A stretch of 64,000 nt of DNA, taken from positions 11,160,001-11,224,000 of the forward strand of contig NZ_CP192063.1 in assembly GCF_050942425.1 (NCBI RefSeq), given 5' to 3'. A program made the translations under genes and the position numbers. The notes under the pieces are model-generated. The model was not told the origin of the DNA and did not search any database. It saw only the letters and a list, made by a program, of their open reading frames with translations. Positions 51,229 through 59,737 of the stretch are shown here, in pieces (the stretch's first letter is position 1; every line of letters starts with the position of its first letter). The stretch comes from Actinoallomurus sp050942425 (lineage in GTDB: Bacteria; Actinomycetota; Actinomycetes; Streptosporangiales; Streptosporangiaceae).

Positions 51229-53871
51229 GTGAACGGTGCGTCACGTGAGCCGGACAACGACGCGCAGCACGAGACCTCCGGGACACCGCCGCAGGACGAT
51301 CCCGTGCCCGGCCCCGAACCGCAGGCGGAGACGGCGGACACCGGGGAACGCACGGGTACCGATGCGCGGGACCAGGAGGACTCCTCGGAACCCGAGCGCG
51401 TCCCCGAGTCCGAGCCGGCGGCCGACGCGGAGGCCGATCCGTCCGAGGCGACCAGCGCCGACGACGAAGAGGACGAGGCGGACGCCGAAGACGAGCGGCA
51501 GGAGAAGCCCGAGCCGTCCGCCGAACGAGCCGAACCCGCTTCCGCCGAAGCCGAGGCCGAGGTCGACGCCACCTCTGGCGGCGACGACACGGCCGCCCCT
51601 GAGGACACCCCGGCCCCTGAGGACAGCGCCGTCCCTGAGGACACTCCCGTCCCCGAGGACGACGATGCCTCCGAGGAGACCACGGCGCACGCGGCGCCCC
51701 CTGGCGATGCGGAACCCGAGGAGGAGTCCGAGCCCGAAAGCGGGCCTGGTTCGGGGGAGGAGGACCAGGAGGACGGGCGGACGGCCACCGCGGAGTTCCG
51801 GCTTCCTCCCAAGCCGTACTCGCCCGCGGCGTCCGACATCACGGTCTCGGACCTGCCCCGCTCGGCGTTTCCCAAGAAGCGGACGGCCGACCCGGAGTCC
51901 GAGCCGCCCGTACCCCGCCGCCCCTCCCCGGAAGAGCCGCAGCCCAGGCGGTCCGCTCTGGAACGGACCCCGTGGTGGAGCTCGGAAGGCACCAACGGTC
52001 AGGGCGAGACGGAGTCGATCGCGCCGTCGTCCGATGCGGCCGAGACCACCGCGATCGCTCCTCCCGCCCCCGAGCGCGGAGCACCGGAGCGCTCTTCGTG
52101 GTTCACGCCCACGGAACGCCCGCCCGCCCAGACGCACCCGACGCCTCCTCAGACGGTCGAAGAGGCGCTTCCCGAGGTCCGTCCGTTCGGCCAGGGGGGA
52201 TTGGCGAGTACGACGCAGCGGGACGGCGTGCCGATGATCTCGCCGCCCCCGGCGTCGACGGCGCACACGGCGGCACCGCCGCCGCGGACGATGCCCCCGA
52301 CGGCACCCCGGCCTGAGGCCTTCCGGCCGCCCGTGGCGGAGCCGCCGCCGCTCACGATCCCCTCCACCCTCGCGGTGCCTCCGCCCGACACCGCCCGGCC
52401 GCCCGTGGTGGAGCCGCCACGGCTGAGGATCCCCTCCACCGTCGCGACGCCTCCGCCCGACGCCGCCCGGCCGCCCGTGGCGGCACCGCCGCCGCGGACG
52501 ATGCCCCCCACGACATCCCAACCTGAGACCGCCCGGCCGCCCGTGGCGGAGCCGCTACAGCTGAGGATCCCCTCCAGCGTCGCGACCCCTCCGCCGGAGA
52601 CCATCCGGCCGCCCGTGGCGGAACTCGCCCCGGTGCCCCTGCCGGCTCCCTCGGAGGCGCCTGCGGAGAAGCCGCGGCGCAAGCGGCGGCGTACCGGTTG
52701 GATCGTCGCCGTGGTGTTGGTGCTGCTGGCGGGGGTGGTGACCGGCCAGCTCGTACGGCCGACGCCCACGTCGACGATGCGTCTCACGCTGACGGCCACC
52801 CGGCACACCTTCGGTGGCGCCGCCCCCGTGCTCCCCTGGCCGGGGCAGGGGCAGGCGACCCTGTACGTGGACGGGCTTGGGTCCATGGGGTCGTCCGGTG
52901 GGGAGACGCCGACCCCGACCGCGAGCGTGGCGAAGGTGATGACCGCGTACGTCTTCCTGCACGACCACCCGCTGCAGCGGGGTACGGACGGTCCCACGTA
53001 CCGGATCTCGCAGGAGGAGGCCGCCCAGCTTCCAATGCGCAAGGCGCGGGGCGAGTCGCTCGTCGAGGTCGTCGCGGGGCAGGCGTTCACCGAGCACAAG
53101 GCGTTGGAGGCGCTTCTGCTCGTGTCGGCGAACAACATCGCGCACGAGCTGGGCCGCTGGGACGTGGGCAATGAGCAGGCGTTCGTCGAGAAGATGAACG
53201 CCGCCGCGCGCTCGCTGGGAATGACCAATACCACCTACACCGATCCCAGCGGCTACGACTCGCACACCGTCAGCACCGCCGCCGACCAGGTCAAGCTGCT
53301 GACCGCGGCGATGAAGATCCCGGCCTTCGCCGAGATCGTGAACCTCCGCACGTACGTGCCCAACGACGGACGGGCACCGCGTGCCGCCGGCAACGTCCTC
53401 GTCGGGCACCATGGGGTGGTCGGCGGCAAGACGGGCTACACCGACGCGGCGGGCGGCAACTTCGTCTTCGCCGCCCGCAAACGTACGGGACATGTCACCA
53501 CCATGATCGTCGGTGCGGTCATGGGGCAGCAGTCGCCGAGCGCGATGGGCGCGATCCAGGCCGCGCAGCCGCTGATCGTCGCCGCCGAGAAGGCGCTGAC
53601 CTCGGTGACGCTGGCCCCGGCGGGCACGCGGGTCGCGCTGGTCGACGACGGTCTGGGCGGGCGCACCCCGTTGCGCGCGACGACCCCGGTCACGGTGGTC
53701 GGCTGGGGCGGGCTCACCGTGCCGGTCCACGTCACCGGAGACCCGCCGCGCCACGCCGCCGGCGGCACGCGGCTCGGCGCCGTGACGGCGGGCAGCGCGG
53801 TCATCCCCCTGACCCTCGACCGCGAGCTGCAGCCACCGTCCATCCTCAAGCGGCTCCTGCGCCTCCGCTAG
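51229..53871 (+). CDS. D-alanyl-D-alanine carboxypeptidase (S11) with long disordered N-terminus
   Basis: 880 residues, GTG 51229 after GAGGAGG. Residues 1-490 are cytoplasmic and disordered: a strongly acidic Glu/Asp/Ala part (to about 190), then Pro-rich sequence with four imperfect repeats built on RPPVAEPPPLTIPS (about 350-475). A membrane helix follows (about 491-508, WIVAVVLVLLAGVVTGQL), then the extracellular S11 peptidase: SxxK as SVAKVM (Ser566, Lys569), SxN as SANN (Ser633) and KTG in VGGKTGYTDAAGG (Lys734). The enzyme trims the terminal D-Ala of peptidoglycan stem peptides. Typical family members have about 300-450 residues, so the N-terminus is exceptional. Confidence 0.88.
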   Translation: MNGASREPDNDAQHETSGTPPQDDPVPGPEPQAETADTGERTGTDARDQEDSSEPERVPESEPAADAEADPSEATSADDEEDEADAEDERQEKPEPSAERAEPASAEAEAEVDATSGGDDTAAPEDTPAPEDSAVPEDTPVPEDDDASEETTAHAAPPGDAEPEEESEPESGPGSGEEDQEDGRTATAEFRLPPKPYSPAASDITVSDLPRSAFPKKRTADPESEPPVPRRPSPEEPQPRRSALERTPWWSSEGTNGQGETESIAPSSDAAETTAIAPPAPERGAPERSSWFTPTERPPAQTHPTPPQTVEEALPEVRPFGQGGLASTTQRDGVPMISPPPASTAHTAAPPPRTMPPTAPRPEAFRPPVAEPPPLTIPSTLAVPPPDTARPPVVEPPRLRIPSTVATPPPDAARPPVAAPPPRTMPPTTSQPETARPPVAEPLQLRIPSSVATPPPETIRPPVAELAPVPLPAPSEAPAEKPRRKRRRTGWIVAVVLVLLAGVVTGQLVRPTPTSTMRLTLTATRHTFGGAAPVLPWPGQGQATLYVDGLGSMGSSGGETPTPTASVAKVMTAYVFLHDHPLQRGTDGPTYRISQEEAAQLPMRKARGESLVEVVAGQAFTEHKALEALLLVSANNIAHELGRWDVGNEQAFVEKMNAAARSLGMTNTTYTDPSGYDSHTVSTAADQVKLLTAAMKIPAFAEIVNLRTYVPNDGRAPRAAGNVLVGHHGVVGGKTGYTDAAGGNFVFAARKRTGHVTTMIVGAVMGQQSPSAMGAIQAAQPLIVAAEKALTSVTLAPAGTRVALVDDGLGGRTPLRATTPVTVVGWGGLTVPVHVTGDPPRHAAGGTRLGAVTAGSAVIPLTLDRELQPPSILKRLLRLR

Positions 53872-53988
53872 CCACGACGCAGCCACTCCACGGCTAGCCC
53901 GATCACGGTGCCGGTCTGCGGGGAGGACGACGATCGGCGTTCGCCATCGCGGACGCCGACGTCGCCGCTCCGGTCGCGGCGAGGTTCC

Positions 53989-55245
53989 TCAGGGCCGTCG
54001 GGTGAGGGGCCGGGCGCAGGCCATCGCCGACATCGGCCCGAGGACGGTGAGGGCGGCCAGTGCGGTGACCGCCTCCGCCGGCCCGGCGTCGAAGAGTGCT
54101 CCGACCGCGAAATCGCCCGCGAAGACGGTCAAGCCGGACAGACAGGAGGACACACCGAGGTAGGCGCCCACCCTGTCGGGCGGCGCATAACGGGCGATTG
54201 ACTGGAAGATCGACGACTGCACGAGGCTCTGGCCCACTCCACTCAGCGCGGCGGCCGCCACCAGGCCGACGGCCTCCGGCGCGCCGCCGCCACCGTCCAG
54301 CGAAAGAAGCACCAGGTAGCACGCGCCGCTCAGCACCAGTCCCGCCTGGAGCACGCGCGGACGGTCGGCGCGGCTCCCGGCGGCGCACCACGGCTGCACC
54401 ATGGCCGTGAACGCGGCGGCGACGCAGAAGAACACGGTCGTCCGGCCCGGCCCGAAGCCCTTGAGCGGTACGACGGCCGTCGTCTCCCCCGCGAGCAGCA
54501 TGCCGGCGGCGGTCGCGGCGGCGAACCGGAGGAACACCCGGTCGCGAACGACCGCGGCCATGCCACGGAACGTCTCCATCCCCGTACCGGCTCCGGGACG
54601 ATCGAGGACCGGATCCGCCTCCGGCCCGGGCAATGGTCGGCGGCGCTGGACCAGGAACAGGGTGCCGGCGATCGCCCAGCACAGCGCGGCACCGGCCGCC
54701 AGGAGGCCGAAGCCGCCGCCCTTCAGGACGGCGAGCCCGGCGAACGGCGCCACCACGGCCGTGACCTGCCCGCTGACCAGGTAGGCGGCGAAGCCGATGG
54801 GACGGCGCGCGGGGGACGTCCCGGCGATGATGGCCTGGACGGCCGGCACGTACAGCGAGCCACCCGCGCCGAGCAGGCAGGCCGCGCCGAGCAGCCCGAG
54901 CGGCCCGTCCGCCGTCGCGAGCAGCGCGAAACTCGCCGCACGGAGCGCGCAGGCGAGCACCCCGGCGCGAGGCGCCCCGAGCACGTCGATCAGCGCCCCC
55001 AGCGGCGGCTGCAGTGCGGACTGGACGAGGAATCGCGTGCCGAGCACCAGGCCGATCGTCCCGGCGAGCAGGCCCGTGTCGTGCCGCAGATGGGCCACGA
55101 GGTGCCCCATCACCGCGTAGTAGCCGAGTGCCGCGGCGACCTGAACGCCGACGACGACCGCGATCGCCCGGCGGTCCGCGGCGTCCCGCCCGGCCGTACG
55201 CGACGAGGCGGCGGGGTGGGAGGCGGTCGTGCCGCCGACGGGCAT
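53989..55245 (-). CDS. MFS transporter
   Basis: 418 residues from ATG 55245, with about 12 hydrophobic helices. The loop after helix 2 reads GTRFLVQSALQPPLGALIDVLGAPR, a divergent motif A, and GPLGLLGAACLLGAGGSLYVPAVQAIIAG follows. It resembles the MFS drug-exporter type (DHA1-like). It diverges from the beta-lactamase gene over a 233-bp gap, raising the possibility of co-expression, but no shared operator was identified. Substrate unknown. Confidence 0.83.
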   Translation of the reverse strand: MPVGGTTASHPAASSRTAGRDAADRRAIAVVVGVQVAAALGYYAVMGHLVAHLRHDTGLLAGTIGLVLGTRFLVQSALQPPLGALIDVLGAPRAGVLACALRAASFALLATADGPLGLLGAACLLGAGGSLYVPAVQAIIAGTSPARRPIGFAAYLVSGQVTAVVAPFAGLAVLKGGGFGLLAAGAALCWAIAGTLFLVQRRRPLPGPEADPVLDRPGAGTGMETFRGMAAVVRDRVFLRFAAATAAGMLLAGETTAVVPLKGFGPGRTTVFFCVAAAFTAMVQPWCAAGSRADRPRVLQAGLVLSGACYLVLLSLDGGGGAPEAVGLVAAAALSGVGQSLVQSSIFQSIARYAPPDRVGAYLGVSSCLSGLTVFAGDFAVGALFDAGPAEAVTALAALTVLGPMSAMACARPLTRRP

Positions 55246-55478
55246 GTGGTGGCGTCCTACGGAGAAAAGATATCGATCAGTCAATGCCGAGTCAGGCCAT
55301 TCATCGACGCGAGAAGGTAAGCCGTCGCGGGCGCCACGGGCGACCGGCCTTGATATCCGTCCTTCTAAAGGTCCGAGTGCGGTGGCGATATTGGACATCG
55401 CGGGCTCGGCTCTGGTCTGCTCGGCGGAGTCGTCCACCCCGGCCCGGGATCCCGGGCAAGTGAGGCAGGTGCCGCCTG

Positions 55479-56405
55479 ATGTCGTTCGAGCAGTCCAGCC
55501 CGTCCCGTCGTGCTCTGCTGGCCGCCGCCGTCCTCCTGCCGCTGGCGGGGTGCGGCACAGGTCATCGTTCAGCCTCCGGGTCCTCCCCGGCACCAGGCCG
55601 CCGCCCTTCGGGCGCCGCCGGATCTGCGGACACTTCGCGATTCGCGGCGCTCGAACGCGAGCACAAGGCCCGCCTGGGCGTGTACGCCCTGGCGACCGGT
55701 ACCGGCACCACGGTGGCCTACCGCGCGGATGAGCGATTCGCGTTCTGCTCCACCTTCAAGACACTCGCCGCGGCGGCGGTCCTGCACCGGAACGCCCTCG
55801 GTCACCTGGACAAACGCGTCACCTACACCAGAGCCGACGTCAACTCCATCTCGCCGATCACCAAGGATCACATCGCGACCGGGATGACCATCGGGCAACT
55901 GTGCGACGCCGCCATCCGCTACAGCGACGGCACCGCCGGCAACCTGCTGATGCGCGACATCGGCGGCCCGGCGCAGCTGACCGCCTACCTGCGCGGGCTC
56001 GGCGACACCGTCAGCCGCATGGACGACTACGAGCCCGAGCTGAACAGAGTCCGCCCCCAGGACCCGCGTGACACGACCACTCCCCGCGCCATCGCCGCCG
56101 ACTACCGCGCGCTCGTGCTCGGCGACGCGCTGCCCGCCGACAAACGCGCGCTTCTCAAAGGCTGGCTCGTCGGCAACACCACCGGCGTCAAACGCATCCG
56201 GGCCGGGCTGCCCAAAGGTTGGGCGGTGGCCGACAAGACCGGAACCGGGGACTACGGCAGGGCCAACGACATCGCCATCGTGTGGCCGCCCCGTACCGCC
56301 CCGCTGGTGCTGGCCATCATGTCGGACCGAGCCGGATACAGCACCCCGCCGGTGGACGCCCTGATCGCCGAGGCGACGAGGCAGATCGTCTCCGCCCTCA
56401 CCTGA
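55479..56405 (+). CDS. bla: Class A beta-lactamase (lipoprotein)
   Basis: 308 residues. The signal SRRALLAAAVLLPLAGCG has a twin Arg and a lipobox (LAGC, Cys25), so the enzyme is probably membrane-tethered. Catalytic motifs are complete: STFK (Ser91, Lys94; Ambler Ser70/Lys73), SDG (149-151; Ambler 130-132, Gly instead of the usual Asn), EPELN of the omega loop (Glu185, Ambler Glu166) and KTGTGDYG (Ambler 234). A Cys precedes the nucleophile (FCSTFK) but the partner position 238 is Gly, so there is no carbapenemase-type disulfide. Gly132 is shared with BlaC-like actinobacterial enzymes. Confidence 0.94.
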   Translation: MSFEQSSPSRRALLAAAVLLPLAGCGTGHRSASGSSPAPGRRPSGAAGSADTSRFAALEREHKARLGVYALATGTGTTVAYRADERFAFCSTFKTLAAAAVLHRNALGHLDKRVTYTRADVNSISPITKDHIATGMTIGQLCDAAIRYSDGTAGNLLMRDIGGPAQLTAYLRGLGDTVSRMDDYEPELNRVRPQDPRDTTTPRAIAADYRALVLGDALPADKRALLKGWLVGNTTGVKRIRAGLPKGWAVADKTGTGDYGRANDIAIVWPPRTAPLVLAIMSDRAGYSTPPVDALIAEATRQIVSALT

Positions 56406-56414
56406 GCGGCTCGA

Positions 56415-57362
56415 TCAGTGGGAACCGCGGAAGGCGGCTCGGTAGGCCTGCGGGGTCGTACCGGCGACGCGCTTGAAGCGTTCGCGGAAGGCCGTCGCGG
56501 ATCCGAAGCCGGCCTGGACGGCGATCCGCTCCACGGAGTGGTCGGTGTGCTCGAGCAGGTACTGCGCCCGCCGGACCCGAGCGCGCAGCAGCCACTGCAG
56601 CGGTGTGGTGCCGGTGTGCTCGCGGAAGCGGCGGCTGAAGGTGCGCGTGCTCATGCCGCAGCGGGCGGCCATGCCCTCGAGGGTGAGGTCCTCATTCAGG
56701 TGGTCCTCGATCCAGGTCAGCGTCGGCTCCAGCAGTGAGCCGCGGGGCACCGGCGGTCGCTCGTGGGCGATGTACTGGGCCTGGCCGCCCTCGCGTTCCA
56801 GGGGGGTGACGGCCAGCCGGGCGGCGTCCGCCGCGACGGCCGAGCCCAGGTCGCGGCGGATCATGTGCAGGCACAGGTCCAGTCCCGCGGAAGCGCCGGC
56901 CGAGGTGAGCAGCTGCCCGTTGTCCACGTACAGCACGTCGGGCCGCACGTCGACCTTCGGGAACATCTCGGCGAAGTACTCCGCGGCGATCCAGTGCGTG
57001 GTCGCGGCCTGCCCGTCCAGGAGCCCGGTGGCGGCCAGGATGAAGGCACCGGCACAGATCGAGGCGATGCGCGTGCCGTGCGCGGCCGCGTCCCGCAGCG
57101 CCTCCAGCGCCTCGACCGGTGGCGGGCCGGCGGTCTCGCTGCAGCCGGGCACGATGATGGTGTCGGCGTCCGCCAGTGCGTCCAGCCCCCATGGGGCGTG
57201 GATGGTGAAGGTCTCGGTCGGCACCTGCGGCTGCGTCCCGCAGATCCGCACCCGGTACGGGCTGCGCCCGTCCGGCAGACGGACACGCCCGAACACCTCG
57301 ACCGGAATGGCCATGTCGTAGACCACCGTCTGATCCATCACCAGGATCGCCACCGTATGCAC
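56415..57362 (-). CDS. GlxA-family AraC-type transcriptional regulator
   Basis: 315 residues: an N-terminal DJ-1/PfpI-like domain (VAILVMDQTVVYDMAIPVEVFG; elbow IASICAGAFILAATGLLDG with Cys) followed by a double AraC HTH (LTLEGMAARCGMSTRTFSRRF; ERIAVQAGFGSATAFRERFKRV). GlxA regulators bind a small molecule in the first domain and activate nearby genes. It diverges from a stand-alone PfpI protein and a set of small membrane proteins, its likely targets. The GTG start lacks a ribosome site, suggesting leaderless translation or a slightly later start. Confidence 0.9.
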   Translation of the reverse strand: MHTVAILVMDQTVVYDMAIPVEVFGRVRLPDGRSPYRVRICGTQPQVPTETFTIHAPWGLDALADADTIIVPGCSETAGPPPVEALEALRDAAAHGTRIASICAGAFILAATGLLDGQAATTHWIAAEYFAEMFPKVDVRPDVLYVDNGQLLTSAGASAGLDLCLHMIRRDLGSAVAADAARLAVTPLEREGGQAQYIAHERPPVPRGSLLEPTLTWIEDHLNEDLTLEGMAARCGMSTRTFSRRFREHTGTTPLQWLLRARVRRAQYLLEHTDHSVERIAVQAGFGSATAFRERFKRVAGTTPQAYRAAFRGSH

Positions 57363-57502
57363 GAGCGCAGCGTACGCCGAGTTCCGGCCAACGCGTAGTC
57401 GTGCGCCACATCGGCAGTAAGCGTAAGCAGCGAGGTCAGCGGGTTGGCGAGAACCCGTTGGAATGTGTCAATCCAGCCGATGGCCCGGGCCCGCCACGTC
57501 TC

Positions 57503-57520
57503 CTACCGTGAGCGCGGTAG
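57503..57520. promoter_or_regulatory. Inverted repeat CTACCG-N6-CGGTAG in the GlxA/PfpI gap
   Basis: Exact 6-bp arms with a 6-bp spacer, 27 bp before the PfpI start. Could be a GlxA-regulator site or an mRNA hairpin near the transcription start. Confidence 0.4.
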
Positions 57521-57547
57521 CGACGGAACGACGGATGTGAGGCACCG

Positions 57548-58219
57548 ATGCTCGCCCAGTTTGTCCTCTTCGATGGCTTCGACCCGCTGGATGTCGTCGC
57601 CCCGTTCGAGGTCTTCAGCGCTTCGAAGGCATTCACCGACCAGGTGAGCGTCGAACTGGTCGCCGCCGACGGCCCACGCGAGGTCCATAGCGGGATCCCC
57701 GCCATCTCCCTGACGGCCACCGCCGGCCTGGACCCGGACCGCGCGGACCTGATCGTCGTCCCCGGCGCCGCCGGCAGGTCGCTCCCCCAGGGCGAGGACG
57801 ACCTCACCGACGCGGAGCGGGAGGCCACGATCCCCGCCATCCTCGGCCGGACCCTGACCACCGGGCTCCCGGGGCTGCTGGCCAAGGCCCTGGCCGCGCC
57901 CGACACCACGGTGGCCACGGTCTGCGGCGGCTCGCTGATCCTCTCGATGGCCGGGCTCATCGACGGCCGCAACGCCGTCACCCATCACCAGGGCCTCGAC
58001 GTGCTCGGCGCGAGCGGCGTCAACGTCACCCGGGCCCGCGTCGTCGACGACGGCGACCTGGTCACCGCCGGCGGCGTCACCTCCGGCCTGGACCTTGGCC
58101 TGTACCTGCTGGAGCGGGAAGTCGGACCGAAGATCGCACTCGCCGTGGAGCGGCTCTTCGAACACGAGCGCCGCGGCGTCGCCTGGCGCGACCACGGGCC
58201 TGCCCCCGTGGGCGCCTGA
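57548..58219 (+). CDS. DJ-1/PfpI-family protein
   Basis: 223 residues; ATG after GTGAGGCACCG. FDGFDPLDVVAPFEVFSASKAF is the conserved first helix region and TVATVCGGSLILSMAGLIDGRNAVTHH contains the nucleophile-elbow Cys (VCGG) and following His residues. The C-terminal GGVTSGLDLGLYLLEREVG matches regulators of the GlxA group, but there is no HTH. Members include isonitrile hydratases, glyoxalase-like and amidase-like proteins; the closest group here is isonitrile-hydratase/GATase1-like. First gene of a short operon with three membrane proteins. Confidence 0.87.
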   Translation: MLAQFVLFDGFDPLDVVAPFEVFSASKAFTDQVSVELVAADGPREVHSGIPAISLTATAGLDPDRADLIVVPGAAGRSLPQGEDDLTDAEREATIPAILGRTLTTGLPGLLAKALAAPDTTVATVCGGSLILSMAGLIDGRNAVTHHQGLDVLGASGVNVTRARVVDDGDLVTAGGVTSGLDLGLYLLEREVGPKIALAVERLFEHERRGVAWRDHGPAPVGA

Positions 58220-58258
58220 CCCGTTCCCCGTCCCTCCGACGAAAGCGCGCACCCGACG

Positions 58259-58732
58259 ATGAGCAAGATCCTCCTCATCCTCCACGTACTCGCGGCGGTC
58301 ATCGCCGTGGGCCCGGTCACGGTCGCGGGCAGCATGTTCCCCGCTGCGGTCCGCAGGGCCGCAGCGGCACCCGACAAGCCCGAATCGGCCGCCGCCGTAC
58401 GGTTGCTGCACCGCATCTGCCGCGTCTACGCCGGCGTCGGCCTGGCCGTCCCCGTCTTCGGCTTCGCGACGGCGAGCAGTATGCACGTCCTGGGCAGCGC
58501 CTGGTTGATCGTCTCCATCGTCCTGACCGGCGTCGCCGCGGTCGTGCTCGCGCTGCTGGTCCTCCCGGCTCAGGAGGTCGCCATCGCCGGCCTGAACGGC
58601 AGCGACGCCGACGCCGCGACGGTGGCGGCCCAGATCCGGCGGCTGGCCATGCTGACCGGCACCTTCAACCTGCTGTGGGCCACGGTCACCATCCTGATGA
58701 TCGTCCGCCCCGGCTCCAGCACAGGAGCGTGA
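58259..58732 (+). CDS. DUF2269-like integral membrane protein
   Basis: 157 residues with four membrane helices: ILLILHVLAAVIAVGPVTVAG, a second after RLLHRICRVYAGVGLAVPVFGF, a third SAWLIVSIVLTGVAAVVLALLVL, and a fourth TFNLLWATVTILMIV. The KILLILHVLAAVIAVGP start with conserved His is the DUF2269 pattern. Its TGA lies at the ribosome site of the next gene. Function unknown. Confidence 0.75.
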   Translation: MSKILLILHVLAAVIAVGPVTVAGSMFPAAVRRAAAAPDKPESAAAVRLLHRICRVYAGVGLAVPVFGFATASSMHVLGSAWLIVSIVLTGVAAVVLALLVLPAQEVAIAGLNGSDADAATVAAQIRRLAMLTGTFNLLWATVTILMIVRPGSSTGA

Positions 58733-58736
58733 CCCC

Positions 58737-59078
58737 ATCGCCGCGACCACCACACCGACGCCACGGCCCACGCGCACGCCGCTGCGCGTCTCCGCGATCG
58801 TCGAACTGGTCAGCCTCGCCATCCTGTTCGGCAACTTGGCGACCGCGGACGTTCACCAGATCGCCTCGGTCGTCGGCCCCGTCCATGGCGTCGCCTGGCT
58901 CTTCGGCATCTTCGCCACCTGGCGCGACCCGAGCCGGACCACCGGAATCGCGGTACGTGCCGTCATCCCCGGCATCGGCGGCATGCTCGCGCTCCGCGCG
59001 CTGGGCCGCGCCGACGCAGCGAGCACATCGGCGGATCCCGCGCGGCATGAAGGCACCCATGACGACCTCGCGCGGTGA
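58737..59078 (+). CDS. DUF3817-like membrane protein without a canonical start codon
   Basis: The frame from 58701 to 59078 is open and contains a convincing protein: TPLRVSAIVELVSLAILFGNL, then IASVVGPVHGVAWLFGIFATW and IPGIGGMLALRALG, which match the DUF3817 pattern with GPVHG. No ATG, GTG or TTG lies before the first membrane helix; the first TTG (58836) would cut it in half. CAGGAG (58722-58727) sits 9 bases before ATC 58737, which I take as the most likely start (113 residues). A sequencing indel after the GTG at 58729 is the alternative. The 3' end overlaps the next gene. Confidence 0.6.
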   Translation: MAATTTPTPRPTRTPLRVSAIVELVSLAILFGNLATADVHQIASVVGPVHGVAWLFGIFATWRDPSRTTGIAVRAVIPGIGGMLALRALGRADAASTSADPARHEGTHDDLAR

Positions 59079-59724
59079 AACCCGGCCCGACACGGCTCCC
59101 CGACGACCTCCGTACGGCGAGCCCGTACGCGAGGCGGCGAGGGCGGCGCTCAGACAGGGCGGCCAAGCCTCCTCGCTGGTCACCACGGCGGCCCCCACCA
59201 TCGTCTTCGTAGCAGCCGACGCCATCGGCGGGCTGACATCCGCGCTGATCGCGACCGCCGTCACCGGAGTCCTCGTCCTCGCATGGCGTCTGCGCGCTCG
59301 GCGGCACGTCAGGCACGCGGTCATCGGCACGCTCCTCGCCATCGTCTGCGCCGCCGTGGCGGCGGGCACCGGACAGGCGCGAGGCTTCTTCCTCCTGCCC
59401 ATGCTGCTGCCCGCGGCGGCGACGATGGCATGCCTCCTGACGGTCCTCGCCGGCCGCCCCCTGGCCGGCCTTGTTGCGAACCGGATCGTGGGCGGCCCGA
59501 AGGACTGGCGCTCGCACCGGCCGCTGCACCGCTTCTACCGGCGGACGACCCTGGTCATCGCGCTGGTGAGTTTCGTGAGCCTGGCAGCCCAGGTGGCCCT
59601 CTACCGCCTCGACGCGATCGCCGGGCTCGGGGTCCTCCACGTCCTCATGGCACCGATGTGGGCCGGCATCACGGCCGGCTCGATCGTCCTGTCCCGCCTG
59701 GCCGTGACCCGCTATCGCGACTAG
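59059..59724 (+). CDS. DUF3159-like membrane protein
   Basis: 221 residues from ATG 59059 (GAAGGC upstream; ATG 59047 possible). A polar start (TTSRGETRPDTAPRRPPYGEP), an amphipathic helix VREAARAALRQGGQASSLV, and then six membrane helices with APTIVFVAADAIGGLTSALIATAV, LPAAATMACLLTVLAGRPLAGLV and PMWAGITAGSIVLSRLAV. The GRPLAGLVANRIVGGP loop and overall layout fit DUF3159. It overlaps the preceding gene by 20 bp and converges with the acyl-CoA dehydrogenase. Function unknown. Confidence 0.75.
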   Translation: MTTSRGETRPDTAPRRPPYGEPVREAARAALRQGGQASSLVTTAAPTIVFVAADAIGGLTSALIATAVTGVLVLAWRLRARRHVRHAVIGTLLAIVCAAVAAGTGQARGFFLLPMLLPAAATMACLLTVLAGRPLAGLVANRIVGGPKDWRSHRPLHRFYRRTTLVIALVSFVSLAAQVALYRLDAIAGLGVLHVLMAPMWAGITAGSIVLSRLAVTRYRD

Positions 59725-59737
59725 CCCTGACGGGCCG

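Noticed and set aside
53903..53988. Possible frameshifted extension of the MFS transporter
   Set aside because: The 418-residue protein already has 12 helices and a normal end; the extra frame adds only Arg/Ala-rich sequence.
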